64,000 nt of DNA from Haloarcula halobia (GTDB taxonomy: Archaea; Halobacteriota; Halobacteria; Halobacteriales; Haloarculaceae). Of the stretch, positions 46,532 to 54,995 are shown in pieces. The stretch is from contig NZ_CP119787.1 in assembly GCF_029338255.1 (NCBI RefSeq), positions 3,290,655-3,354,654 of the forward strand. The letters are read 5' to 3'. Made by a program: the position numbers and the translations under genes. Position 1 is the first letter of the stretch, and every line of letters begins with the position of its first letter. The notes beneath the pieces are model-generated. The model did not search any database, was not told the DNA's origin, and saw only the letters and a list, made by a program, of their open reading frames with translations.

Positions 46532-47413
46532 TCACGTCACCCCGGCACCGAGTCGGCGGCGCAGCGACAGCTGTTCTTCGACTTCGTCGGCGAATCGCCG
46601 GATGTCGGCCCGCTCGGCGGCCGTGTACGAGCGGGGCTCGTCGTCGATACAGCAGACCGCGCCCAGGGCATTGCCCGCCTCGTCGGTTATCCGGGCCCCG
46701 GCGTACGAGCGGATGTCGAGGTCGTCGAGTCGGTCGTTGGCGGCAAAGCGAGGGTCCTCGTGCGTGTCGTCGACCACGGTCACCTCATCGGAGAGGATGG
46801 TGTGCGTACAGATGGAGTCCTCGCGGGCCAGCGTCCGCCAGTTGGCCCCCTCGCAGGCGACGAACCGCTCCTCGTGTTCGTCGACGAGTCCCACGAAGGC
46901 AACGTCGATGTCGAAGTGCGTCGTCATCAGCGCCGTGAGGCGCTCGAACGTCTCCTCGGCGGCGAGCGCCTCGACGTCGTACTCGCGGACGGCCGCGAGG
47001 CGATCGGCCTCCCGGTCCGGGACGGGGAACGCGGCGTGGGTCGACTCGGCGGCCGCGAGCGCGACGACGTCGGCGAGTCGCTCGCGGGCAGCGGGAATCG
47101 ACCGCGGGACGTACTCGACGACCTGGTCCGGCCGGCCCCTGGGCAGATCGGACGGCGACTCGTCGGTAAAGAGGATACAGACACAGTCGTCGTGTGCCAG
47201 TCGGACCGCATCGACGACGTCGAAGGCGTCCCCGTCCGGGAACGAAAAGGCCGTGACCACGCAGTCGACTGACTCGTCGACGGCCGCGTCGACATCCGCG
47301 ACGGTGGCCGCGCCGACGACGTCCAGGTCCGCGCCGGCCAGCGCCTCGAGCGTCGCCGCCCGTGCAGCGTCGTCCGGGTCGGCACAGACCACGGTCGGGT
47401 GGTGCTCGCTCAC
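46532..47413 (-). CDS. receiver-like plus GAF-domain sensor protein
   Basis: A 293-residue protein starting at the GTG at 47413 (VSEHHPTVVCADPDD). Residues 5-110 look like a receiver fold (VDCVVTAFSFPDGDAFDVV), though the phospho-acceptor Asp is not in the usual place. Residues about 145-285 are a GAF domain: LMTTHFDIDVAFVGLVDE, ANWRTLAREDSICTHTI, and IRSYAGARITDEAGNALG with CCIDDEPR. It lacks kinase motifs. It is joined to the DUF7504-like gene by a 1-bp gap. Probably a light, redox or ligand sensor. Confidence 0.77.
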   Translation of the reverse strand: MSEHHPTVVCADPDDAARAATLEALAGADLDVVGAATVADVDAAVDESVDCVVTAFSFPDGDAFDVVDAVRLAHDDCVCILFTDESPSDLPRGRPDQVVEYVPRSIPAARERLADVVALAAAESTHAAFPVPDREADRLAAVREYDVEALAAEETFERLTALMTTHFDIDVAFVGLVDEHEERFVACEGANWRTLAREDSICTHTILSDEVTVVDDTHEDPRFAANDRLDDLDIRSYAGARITDEAGNALGAVCCIDDEPRSYTAAERADIRRFADEVEEQLSLRRRLGAGVT

Positions 47414-47534
47414 ACTGCACGGGAAACACTCGAGCGTAATAGTTGTGCTGCCACTGCAGGAAAACGAAGCCTTTTGCTTGGGGCACGACCAACAGAGCGC
47501 CAATGAAACACATCGAGCGCCGGAGGTGGTGGGC

Positions 47535-48508
47535 GTGACCCGGAACCTGACCGAGATAACCGTCGTCGGCGACGACGACACGGGGCTCATCGCGGAGGTC
47601 ACCTCCCTCCTGTTCGAACGGGGCATCAACATCGAGGACCTAGACCAGGCCGTCCGGGAGGGCGTCTTCCGGATGACCATGCACGTCGACACCGCCGAGA
47701 TGGTGACGACGGAGGAGAAACTCCGCGAGGACCTGACCGAGCTCGGGGACGAGCTCGACGTCGACATCCAGGTCCGGTTCCCTGCGGACCGCGAGACCCA
47801 GTCCATCGCCGTCCTCGTCACGAAGGAATCCCACTGTCTCGAAGCCCTGTTCGAGTCCTCGGGCCAACGGCGACCTGGGGCCGACATCGAGGTGGTCATC
47901 GGCAACCACAGCGACCTCGAACCCCGGCCGCGAAGTACGACGTCCCCTTCCACGACATCGGCGACGAGAAGGGGACCCCCGACGAGGCGGAACTGCTCGA
48001 GTTGCTCGCCGAGTACGACGCCGACCTCATCGTGCTGGCCCGCTACATGCGCATCCTCTCGCCGGACGTGGTCTTCCGCTACGAGAGCCGCATCATCAAC
48101 GTCCATCCCAGTCTGCTGCCGGCGTTCCCCGGTGCCTCCGCCTACATGCAGGCCATCGAGGAGGGCGTCCGCATCGCCGGCGTCACCGCCCACTACGTGA
48201 CGACGGACTTGGACCAGGGGCCCATCATCACCCAGCGGGCCTTCAACGTCCCCGACGACGCCTCGGAGGAAGAGCTCCAGCAGCTCGGCCAGCCGCTCGA
48301 GGCCGACGCGCTGCTCGAGGCGATTCGGCTCCACCTCGACGACGAGGTCACCGTCCACCGCGGCCGGACGAAGCTGCGGGACCCCGAGGAGACGGAGGCC
48401 CAGCTGGGCGCGCCGGAGGAACTGGACAGCCTCAATCCCGACCGCCCCATCGACGGCCTCGGGGAGTTCGTGGCCGGCGAGGAGCCGGAGGCCGAAGCGG
48501 ACGATTAG
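47535..48508 (+). CDS. purU: formyltetrahydrofolate deformylase, one-base frameshift
   Basis: Read as 324 residues from the GTG at 47535. The N-terminal ACT domain is VTRNLTEITVVGDDDTGL with GLIAEVTSLLFERGINI. A base is missing near 47925; the repaired sequence is DLEPRAAKYDVPFHDIGDEK. The hydrolase domain has LIVLARYMRILSPDVV, RIINVHPSLLPAFPGA and GVTAHYVTTDLDQGPII, carrying the N-H-D catalytic set of PurU. It releases formate from 10-formyl-THF for purine synthesis. A 12-codon frame ends exactly at its start (see findings). Confidence 0.87.
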
Positions 48509-48650
48509 GCGAGCGAGTGTCCGCAGGACACTCGGTACAGGCGAGCGGTGGAACCGCGAGCCAGTCCGAACCGCTATAGCGTGTTCGGACACGTAAGCGG
48601 CCGGTTCGTAGAAGCCGACGATTAGGCTGGCGAGCGTCCGCGGGACAGTC
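48494..48650. repeat. direct repeat of the purU tail plus hairpins
   Basis: The last codons of purU and the following hairpin (48494-48534) are repeated imperfectly at 48611-48651: GAAGCGGACGATTAGGC versus GAAGCCGACGATTAGGC, each followed by GTCCGC-GGAC. Between them lie three small hairpins: GAGTGTCC/GGACACTC (48515-48533), GCGGT/ACCGC (48545-48557) and CGTGT/ACACG (48580-48593). Confidence 0.6.
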
Positions 48651-49032
48651 GACGACACTCATGGGGCGAACCGACTCGAGACGCGCCCCCGTCGACGCCA
48701 CCGGCGGCGCCGACGACCCCGCCCGAGAGCAAGCCCAGGCCGCCGAGCAGACCGCTTCGGACCCGGGTCGCGTTCAGCAACTATCCGGTGGTCGCCCCGC
48801 CGAGGCCGACGGCCAGCACGAACGGGCCGGCGAAGGCCCAGGTCTGGAGGCCGGTGCCCACGCTCCGGGCCGTCGCGAGGCCCACTACCGGGAGGGGCGC
48901 GAGCGTCACCGCGCCCGGGACGAGCGTGGCGACGACGCCCGCGACGACGCTGCCGGCGGTGTCGAGCGTGCCCGTATCCGGATCCCGACACGCGGTGGCA
49001 TATAGCAGGGGCTGAGCGGGTACGCGGGGTAG
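48622..49032 (-). pseudogene. remnant of a small hydrophobic protein gene
   Basis: On the minus strand the frame from 49032 to 48784 reads as a hydrophobic membrane protein (TLDTAGSVVAGVVATLVPGA, then LAPLPVVGLATARSVG and WAFAGPFVLAVGLGG). A TAG at 48781-48783 follows, and the same frame goes on NATRVRSGLLGGLGLLSGG to a TAA at 48622. No start codon precedes the hydrophobic part. CAG-to-TAG would heal the inner stop. It may be a decayed gene or one damaged by sequence errors. Confidence 0.4.
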
Positions 49033-49075
49033 TCACAGCGTAAACGACTCGCCGGTGGTTTCTGGTTCGGAAACG

Positions 49076-49081
49076 TTTATT
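49076..49081 (+). promoter_or_regulatory. TATA-like box of the etfBA operon
   Basis: TTTATT lies 25-30 nt before the etfB ATG at 49106, fitting a leaderless transcript. Confidence 0.5.
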
Positions 49082-49105
49082 CGCCGTCCGGTACCAGGTC
49101 GTGGT

Positions 49106-49898
49106 ATGAAAATTCTTGTCACAGTCAAGCAGGTCGCGGTCGTCGACGACGAGTTCGAGATCGACGGACTCGGGATCGACGACCGGTACGTCACACACGA
49201 CCTCAACGAGTGGGACGAGTACGCCGTCGAGGAGGCCGTCCAGATACAGGAGGCCGCCGACGAGGACGTCGAGGTCGTGACGGTGACGGTGGGCCCCGAG
49301 GAGAGCGAGGAGACGATCCGCCAGGCGCTGGCGAAGGGGGCCGACCGCGCGGTGCGGGTCTGGGACGACACGCTGGTCGAGGCCGGATTGCTCGACCCGG
49401 CGACCAAGGCCCGCGTCGTCGAGGCCGTCGCCGCCGAGGAGGACCCGGACCTCGTGCTCACGGGCGTGCAGTCGGCCGACGACGGCTTCGGTGCGACCGG
49501 GGTGACCCGGCCGAGCGACTGGGCTTCGAGTGGGCCGCCGTCGTCAACGACCTGAGCTGGACCGCGAGGCCGGCGTCGCCGCCGTCCACCGCGAGTTAGA
49601 GGGCGGCATCGAGGAGCTGGCCGACGTCCAGTTGCCCGCCGTTCTGACCATCCAGACCGGCATCAACGACCCGCGGTACGCCAGTCTCAGGGGGATTCGT
49701 CAGGCCCAGAGCAAGGAACTGGCTGTGAAGTCCCTCGAGGACGTCGGCCTGTCGCCGGCCGACATCGAGAGCCCGCTCGAACAGACGTCGCTGTACGAAC
49801 CCACCAGCGAGAGCGACGCGACGGTCTTCGAGGGGAGCGCCGAAGAGACGGCCGGCGAACTGGCCGCGGTCCTCCGTGAGGCGGGGGTGGCGAACTGA
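49106..49898 (+). CDS. etfB: electron transfer flavoprotein beta subunit, two one-base frameshifts
   Basis: Read as 264 residues, starting MKILVTVKQVAVVDDEFE. Segments typical of EtfB: HDLNEWDEYAVEEAVQIQE, TVTVGPEESEETIRQALAKG and LVLTGVQSADDG. Bases are missing near 49508 and 49553; repaired, the sequence is TRAERLGFEWAAVVND then LELDREAGVAAVHRELEG. The end has LQTGINDPRY-like IQTGINDPRYASLRGIRQAQ. It pairs with EtfA, whose ATG overlaps its stop (TGATG). It carries electrons from acyl-CoA dehydrogenases or other flavoenzymes to the quinone pool. Confidence 0.9.
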
Positions 49899-50851
49899 TG
49901 ACGGTACTGACCGTCGCCGAGCACCGCCGCGGCGAGCTCCGGCCGGTGAGCCTCGAACTGCTCAGCGTCGGCCGCCTGCTCGCCGAGGAGACGGGAGACG
50001 AGCACCACACCGTCGTAATCGGCGGCGACGTGGAGACGTTCGGTCGGAAACTCGACCGCGAGGGCGTCGAGACGGTCTACACCGTCGACGAGGGCGAGGA
50101 GTTCAACCACGACGTCTACGTCCAGGCGGTGACCCAACTGGCCGAGGCCCTCGACCCGTCGCTGGTGGTGATGCCAAACACGGTCAACGGCCTCGACTAC
50201 GCCCCCGCTGTCGCCAGCGACCTGGGCCTGCCGCTGGTGACCGACGTGGTCGACGTCGACTACGGCGAGCGACTGACCGCGACCCGCGAGCTGTACGGGT
50301 CCAAGACCGAGACGACCATCGACGTCCACGCCGAGGCGGCCGCGCTGACGGTCCGACCCGGCGAGTGGCCCGCCGCGGAGGGCGTCAACGGCTCGTCCGT
50401 CGAGCCCTTCGAGGTCGACGTCGACGAGTCGGCGGTCCGCTCGACTGTCACCGGCTTCGAGGAGGTCGGTGGCGGCGACGTCGACATCACCGACGCCGAC
50501 GTGCTGGTCTCGGTCGGGCGCGGCATCGGCGAGGAGGAGAACCTCGACCTCGTGTTCGACCTGGCCGAGGCGCTGGACGCGACGGTGTCGGCCTCCCGGC
50601 CGCTCATCGACAACGGCTGGCTGGAGAAGGACCGCCAGGTCGGCCAGTCGGGGAAGGTGGTCACGCCGGACGTCTACATCGCCGTCGGCATCTCCGGGGC
50701 CGTCCAGCACGTCGCCGGGATGAAGGGCGCCGACACCATCGTCGCCATCAACACCGACCCCAACGCGCCCATCTTCGACATCGCCGACTACGGCATCGTC
50801 GACGACCTCTTCGACGTGGTGCCGGCGCTCATCGAGGAGTTCGGCGGGTAA
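49898..50851 (+). CDS. etfA: electron transfer flavoprotein alpha subunit
   Basis: A 317-residue protein with an intact frame. The N-terminal domain has [18 protein letters not shown]. The FAD domain has [35 protein letters not shown], then [19 protein letters not shown] and [20 protein letters not shown]. These are the EtfA signature. The last codons, from [16 protein letters not shown], belong to a block repeated three more times downstream (see repeat). FixC/FixX partners are not in the window. Confidence 0.93.
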   Translation: MTVLTVAEHRRGELRPVSLELLSVGRLLAEETGDEHHTVVIGGDVETFGRKLDREGVETVYTVDEGEEFNHDVYVQAVTQLAEALDPSLVVMPNTVNGLDYAPAVASDLGLPLVTDVVDVDYGERLTATRELYGSKTETTIDVHAEAAALTVRPGEWPAAEGVNGSSVEPFEVDVDESAVRSTVTGFEEVGGGDVDITDADVLVSVGRGIGEEENLDLVFDLAEALDATVSASRPLIDNGWLEKDRQVGQSGKVVTPDVYIAVGISGAVQHVAGMKGADTIVAINTDPNAPIFDIADYGIVDDLFDVVPALIEEFGG

Positions 50852-51409
50852 CTTGAGCATCCGGCGGCTCTGCCGCCGGTTCACCGGTCGCGAGCAACGC
50901 GAGCGACCGGCCTTTTTCGCCCACGTTTTTCAACGAGCGGTGCGCGAAGCGCACCCGAGGCCGAAAAAGGTGGTATTGGCATCGTCGACGACCTCTTCGA
51001 CGTGGTGCCGGCGCTCATCGAGGAGTTCGGCGGGTAACTTGAGCATCCGGCGGCTCTGCCGCCGGTTCACCGGTCGCGAGCAACGCGAGCGACCGGCCTT
51101 TTTCGCCCACGTTTTTCAACGAGCGGTGCGCGAAGCGCACCCGAGGCCGAAAAAGGTGGTATTGGCATCGTCGACGACCTCTTCGACGTGGTGCCGGCGC
51201 TCATCGAGGAGTTCGGCGGGTAACTTGAGCATCCGGCGGCTCTGCCGCCGGTTCACCGGTCGCGAGCAACGCGAGCGACCGGCCTTTTTCGCCCACGTTT
51301 TTCAACGAGCGGTGCGCGAAGCGCACCCGAGGCCGAAAAAGGTGGTATTGGCATCGTCGACGACCTCTTCGACGTGGTGCCGGCGCTCATCGAGGAGTTC
51401 GAGGGATAA
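50792..51409 (+). repeat. tandem array: three 186-bp units carrying the etfA tail and a hairpin element, plus a partial fourth
   Basis: GGCATCGTCGACGACCTC starts at 50792, 50978, 51164 and 51350, so the period is exactly 186 bp. Each full unit contains the last 60 bp of etfA and then a 114-bp structured element (50857-50970, 51043-51156, 51229-51342). The last copy holds only the coding tail and ends GAGTTCGAGGGATAA instead of GAGTTCGGCGGGTAA. The element contains GGCGG/CCGCC, CCGGTCGC/GCGACCGG and CCTTTTTCG/CGAAAAAGG arms around GGTGCGC-GAA-GCGCACC. The units are in one open frame of 62 codons each. It may be true tandem duplication or misassembly. Confidence 0.85.
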
Positions 51410-51427
51410 CAACGTAGCACAGGTCCG

Positions 51428-51859
51428 CTATTGCTCGTACGGATTTTCGGGTGTCGTGAGACGAGTGACTTCGGGGACGCTGTCGAACCCATCGTCGAAA
51501 CTGTAGAGGTAGTCGACATCTGTTCGGTCCATCGCTGCAACGATGACGGCATCCGTCAGCGAGAGTGATTCGTAGCGTCGGAACACGGAGCGACCAGCGT
51601 CGAAGTCGGACTTCGAGGTCTGCTGGAGGGAAAACCCGCTGCTCTCGAGTATCGCATCGAGCGTTTCGGTCGCGACGTCGTGTCCTGCTCTCGCCTGAAG
51701 GTAGTTGACGACTTCCTCCAGAACGTCGCTGAGGACGTACGCTATCGGGAGTGTTCCGTGGTCCATCGCCCGCGTGATCGCGTCCCCGCGCTCGTGATTC
51801 TGATCGCGGGAGAGTCGGGCCGCGATGAGAACGTTCGCATCCACGGCGACTGCGGCCAT
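51428..51859 (-). CDS. PIN-domain toxin (VapC-like)
   Basis: A 143-residue protein starting at the ATG at 51859 (MAAVAVDANVLIAA), which overlaps the antitoxin stop (TGATG). Acidic residues at VDANVL, DVLEEVVNY, SLTDAVIVAA and YSFDDGFD form the PIN active site. Probably cleaves RNA. The frame is intact, unlike the other PIN toxin at 26523. Confidence 0.83.
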   Translation of the reverse strand: MAAVAVDANVLIAARLSRDQNHERGDAITRAMDHGTLPIAYVLSDVLEEVVNYLQARAGHDVATETLDAILESSGFSLQQTSKSDFDAGRSVFRRYESLSLTDAVIVAAMDRTDVDYLYSFDDGFDSVPEVTRLTTPENPYEQ

Positions 51860-52104
51860 CAGTAGTCCCCGGCGACGAGGTCGTGGTCCTCGGCGGCGTC
51901 GGTCGGTTCGCCGATGTCGACCGGGTCGAGCCCTGAAAACGCACCGTAGTGTTGCTTGACGAGTTCGACCGAGAGAGTCCCGTCGTCGACGCGCCACCGA
52001 ATCTTGTCGCCCGCCTCGACGCCGGCCTCTCGCCGTACCGCTGCCGGGACCGTCACCGAATAGCTCTCGTTGACCGTCGTTTCGTCTTCGACCTCGTGGG
52101 ACAT
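51859..52104 (-). CDS. AbrB/SpoVT-type antitoxin
   Basis: An 81-residue protein starting MSHEVEDETTVNES. YSVTVPAAVRREAGVEAGD and KIRWRVDDGTLSVELV form the swapped-hairpin DNA-binding fold. The acidic tail would bind the toxin. The AT-rich stretch just upstream (52110-52160) probably holds the operon promoter and operator. Confidence 0.83.
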   Translation of the reverse strand: MSHEVEDETTVNESYSVTVPAAVRREAGVEAGDKIRWRVDDGTLSVELVKQHYGAFSGLDPVDIGEPTDAAEDHDLVAGDY

Positions 52105-52321
52105 GGAAAGATTTTCGCGACGGATACAAAAATAATTTGCCTCCAAATTTGCCAGATATAGTAGTAGAACGGAGCGATGCTGAAATCGTCCAAAGCTGCT
52201 TCGAGGTGATACCGGCACGCCTCGAAGCCATTGGCGGGTTACACCGTTCCAAGCACGGACACCGAGCGGTCGGCCGTGAGCGCGCTCCGTCGCGAGAACA
52301 CGGGGGGCTGGCCTAGAACAG

Positions 52322-52439
52322 GCATCCGGCGGCTCTGCCGCCGGTTCACCGGTCGCGAGCGACGCGAGCGACCGGCCTTTTTCGCCCACGTTTTTCAAGG
52401 AGTGGTTCGCGCGAAGCGCGAACCCGACGCCGAAAAAGG
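52322..52439 (+). repeat. diverged copy of the hairpin element of the 186-bp array
   Basis: Within the 378-bp gap between the AbrB antitoxin and idsA lies a 118-nt element that matches the array element nearly throughout. It has the same GGCGG/CCGCC, CCGGTCGC/GCGACCGG and CCTTTTTCG/CGAAAAAGG arms. The inner hairpin is GGTTCGCGC-GAA-GCGCGAACC instead of GGTGCGC-GAA-GCGCACC: both sides change together, so pairing is kept. No other feature was seen in the gap. Confidence 0.75.
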
Positions 52440-52482
52440 TGGGTCGTCAGGTACTTTTCGGCCTGGTCCTAACGCCAGGGTG

Positions 52483-53323
52483 ATGGAGTATCTCCACCGG
52501 CGTCGTGACCGCGTCGAGGAGCGACTGGAGGCGGTGCTCGACGACGTCGAACCGTCGGCACTCGCCGACCAGGTCCGGCACGTCGCGCTCTCGGGGGGCA
52601 AGCGGGTGCGACCGACCGTGACGGTGCTGGTCTGCGAGGCGCTGGGCGGCGACCCGGACGACGCCCTCGACTTCGCCGTCGGCATCGAGCTGGTCCACAA
52701 CGCGTCGCTGGTCATCGACGACATCATCGACGAGTCCGAACTGCGCCGCGGGACCCTCGGCGTGGTCGGCGTTCGGCCACGGCCCGGCCATCGTCGCCTC
52801 GGACGGGCTGCTGGGTGAGGCCTTCGCGCTCTTCTCGGCCGACGAGCGGGCGATGCAGACCGTCAGCGAGGCGATGGTCGAACTCGGCGAGGGCGAGGCG
52901 ACCGAACTCATCGCCCAGCCCTCGAACGAGGCCGAGTACATGGAACTCGCGCGGCGCAAGACCGGGGCCCTGTTTCGCGCGGCGGCCGAACTCGGTGCCA
53001 TCGCGGCCGACGCCGACGCCTACACCGTCGAGACCATCGGCCGCTACGCCGAGCGGGTCGGCGTCGCCTTCCAGATGCGCGACGACGTGCTGGACGCGAC
53101 GGCCGACGCGGAGACGCTGGGCAAGCCCGCGGGGCACGACGCGGCGATGGATCGCCCCTCGATCGTCGAGGTGACCGATCTCACGGCCGACGAGGCCGAC
53201 CAGCGCGCTCGCGAGGAATCGGAGACGGCCCTGGAGGCGCTCGCGACCATCGACGCGCCAGAGTCCCAGTCGATGGACTACCTGCGGGACCTGGCGGAGT
53301 TCGTCGTCGTCCGCGAACGGTAG
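52483..53323 (+). CDS. idsA: polyprenyl (geranylgeranyl/farnesyl) diphosphate synthase, one-base frameshift
   Basis: Read as about 280 residues from MEYLHRRRDRVEERLE at 52483. GGKRVRPTVTVLVCEALGG and the first Asp-rich motif DDIIDES are clear. An extra C in the CCC run near 52755 shifts the frame; removing it gives SAWSAFGHGPAIVASDGLLG. The second Asp-rich region is FQMRDDVLDATAD. The enzyme condenses isopentenyl diphosphate with allylic diphosphates for archaeal lipids. The next genes follow within 35 bp or overlap. Confidence 0.87.
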
Positions 53324-53355
53324 GGCTTTTGGCCGGCGCTGGCCAACGCACGCCA

Positions 53356-53916
53356 ATGACAGTCATCGGCATCGTCGGACTGCCCGGGAGCGGCAAGAGC
53401 GAGGCGGCCAACGTCGCCGTCGACATGGGGGTGCCGGTCGTCACGATGGGCGACGTCATCCGCCAGGAGTGTCGCGACCGGGGGCTGGACCCGGCGACGG
53501 ACCACGGGACGGTGGCGACGGCGCTCCGCGAGGAGAACGGCCCCGCGGCCATCGCCGAGCGGTCGTTGCCTATCATCGAGGAGCGCCGCGAGGACAGCGA
53601 CACCGTCGTCGTCGACGGCATCCGCTCGGACGTGGAGGTCGAGGCGTTCCGCGAGGCGTTCGGCGAGTCGTTCCTGCTGGTCGAGGTGGACGCACCCTTC
53701 GAGGTCCGCGCCGAGCGCCTGGATCTGCGTGGCCGGGACGCGAGCGCCGAGGAGGGCGGCGAGTCGCTGGCGGACCGCGACGAGCGCGAGCTCGGGTTCG
53801 GGATGGGCGAGGCCATGGCGATGGCCGACCTGACCATCGAGAACACCGAGACGCTCGCGGCCTTCCAGCGGACCGTCCGGACGCTCCTGCGAGAGGGGGC
53901 GGAGGCCCTGGAATGA
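53356..53916 (+). CDS. P-loop kinase of the UPF0200 family
   Basis: A 186-residue protein. Walker A is IVGLPGSGKSEAANVA at the N-terminus, as in AAA-type nucleotide kinases. TMGDVIRQECRDRG, TVVVDGIRSDVEVEAFRE and a basic ERLDLRGRDAS lid follow. The family (dephospho-CoA kinase-like) is conserved in archaea; the substrate is not settled. It overlaps the UPF0201 gene by 4 bp, a constant archaeal pairing. Confidence 0.85.
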   Translation: MTVIGIVGLPGSGKSEAANVAVDMGVPVVTMGDVIRQECRDRGLDPATDHGTVATALREENGPAAIAERSLPIIEERREDSDTVVVDGIRSDVEVEAFREAFGESFLLVEVDAPFEVRAERLDLRGRDASAEEGGESLADRDERELGFGMGEAMAMADLTIENTETLAAFQRTVRTLLREGAEALE

Positions 53917-54331
53917 GTGCCGTCTACAGCGTCGACGTCCGGTCACCGCGCCGGTCAACGACACCGAGGTGACCGCCCGGGTGGCCGACGCCATCCGCAA
54001 CCTGTTCCCGGAGGCCGACCCGGAACACAGCCACGGCGAACTCCGCGCCGAGGTCCACTCGATGGACGAGTTCTCGGAGTTGCTCCACCGCCTGGAGATT
54101 CTCGACACCGCGCGCTCGGTCTTCTTCGACGCACTCGAGGGCGACACCTTCGCGTTCGACGTGAAGAAGCAGGCGGCCTTCGAGGGGCGTATCAACTTCG
54201 CCGTCGGCGAGCCCGCGGAGCTGGGCGACATCCACGTTCGCGTGCGGGTACGCGAACCCGACGCCGAGGCCTACATCGACTACGTCGCCCCGCCGACCGA
54301 GGACGGGACGCCGGTCGACTCCGAACCATGA
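53913..54331 (+). CDS. UPF0201-family protein, one-base frameshift
   Basis: Read as 139 residues from MSAVYSVDV at 53913. A G is missing near 53944; the repaired frame is VDVRVTAPVNDTEVTARVAD followed by IRNLFPEADPEHSHGEL. The UPF0201 fold resembles ribosomal protein L5 and may bind RNA. The start overlaps the UPF0200 stop and the end overlaps the HAD start, so the three form an operon. Confidence 0.8.
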
Positions 54332-54994
54332 CGACCGCGATCTGTTTCGACCTCGACGGGACGCTCGTCCACTGGACGCGTCCGCACGAAGCGGTGCTGC
54401 GTGAGACGCTGGCCGACCACGGCATCGACCCCGACGACACACTCGTGGCGACAGTCGAAGAGACGTTCTGGACCGCACACGATACGATGGTGGAATCGCC
54501 GTTCGAACAGGCGATGGCGACCGCGCTCGACGAGGCCGACGCGGACGGCGGCGACCCGGCGGCGATGGTCGAGACGTTCCGGGAGCGGACCTACGAGGCG
54601 ACGACGGTGCCCGACGGCGCCCGCGAGAGTCTGGCGTCGCTCGGTGCCGACGACCCGCTGGCGGTCGTCACAAACGGCGTCCGCGAGTGGCAGGTGGGCA
54701 AGCTTCGCCCATCACGACCTGACCGACCACTTCGACGTCGTCGTCGCCTCCTACGAGGCCGGCGCGCACAAACCCGACCCGGCCCCGTTCGACCGCCTGC
54801 GCGACAGACTGCCGGCCGACGAGTACGTGATGGTCGGCGACGACTACGAGGCCGACGTCGAGGGCGCGCGAGCGGCCGGGTTCGTGCCCGTTCACTACGA
54901 GCACGAGGCGCGAAGCGCCTCGGACGGGGCAAGCGGCGACCAGCCGCGAGACGCGGGGCCCGACCTCTGGGCGACCCTCCGGGCGCTCGTGTAG
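54328..54994 (+). CDS. HAD-superfamily hydrolase, one-base frameshift
   Basis: Read as 221 residues. Motif I is ICFDLDGTLVHW, motif II VVTNG, motif III KPDPAPFD, motif IV VMVGDDYEADVEGAR. An extra base near 54703 interrupts; removing it gives VGKFAHHDLTDHFDVVVASY. A palindrome (GAGGCGC-GAA-GCGCCTC) near 54903-54919 lies inside the coding region close to the C-terminus, as if the small repeat had been inserted in frame. Phosphatase substrate unknown. Confidence 0.83.
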
Positions 54995-54995
54995 G

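Noticed and set aside
19856..48783. Recoding of TAG to an amino acid
   Set aside because: TAG ends several intact genes here (arcS, purU, both VanZ genes, the integrase, the 249-residue gene), so it is a normal stop.
50792..51409. CRISPR array
   Set aside because: The units are 186 bp with no short repeat and variable spacers, and they carry a coding tail. This is a tandem duplication.
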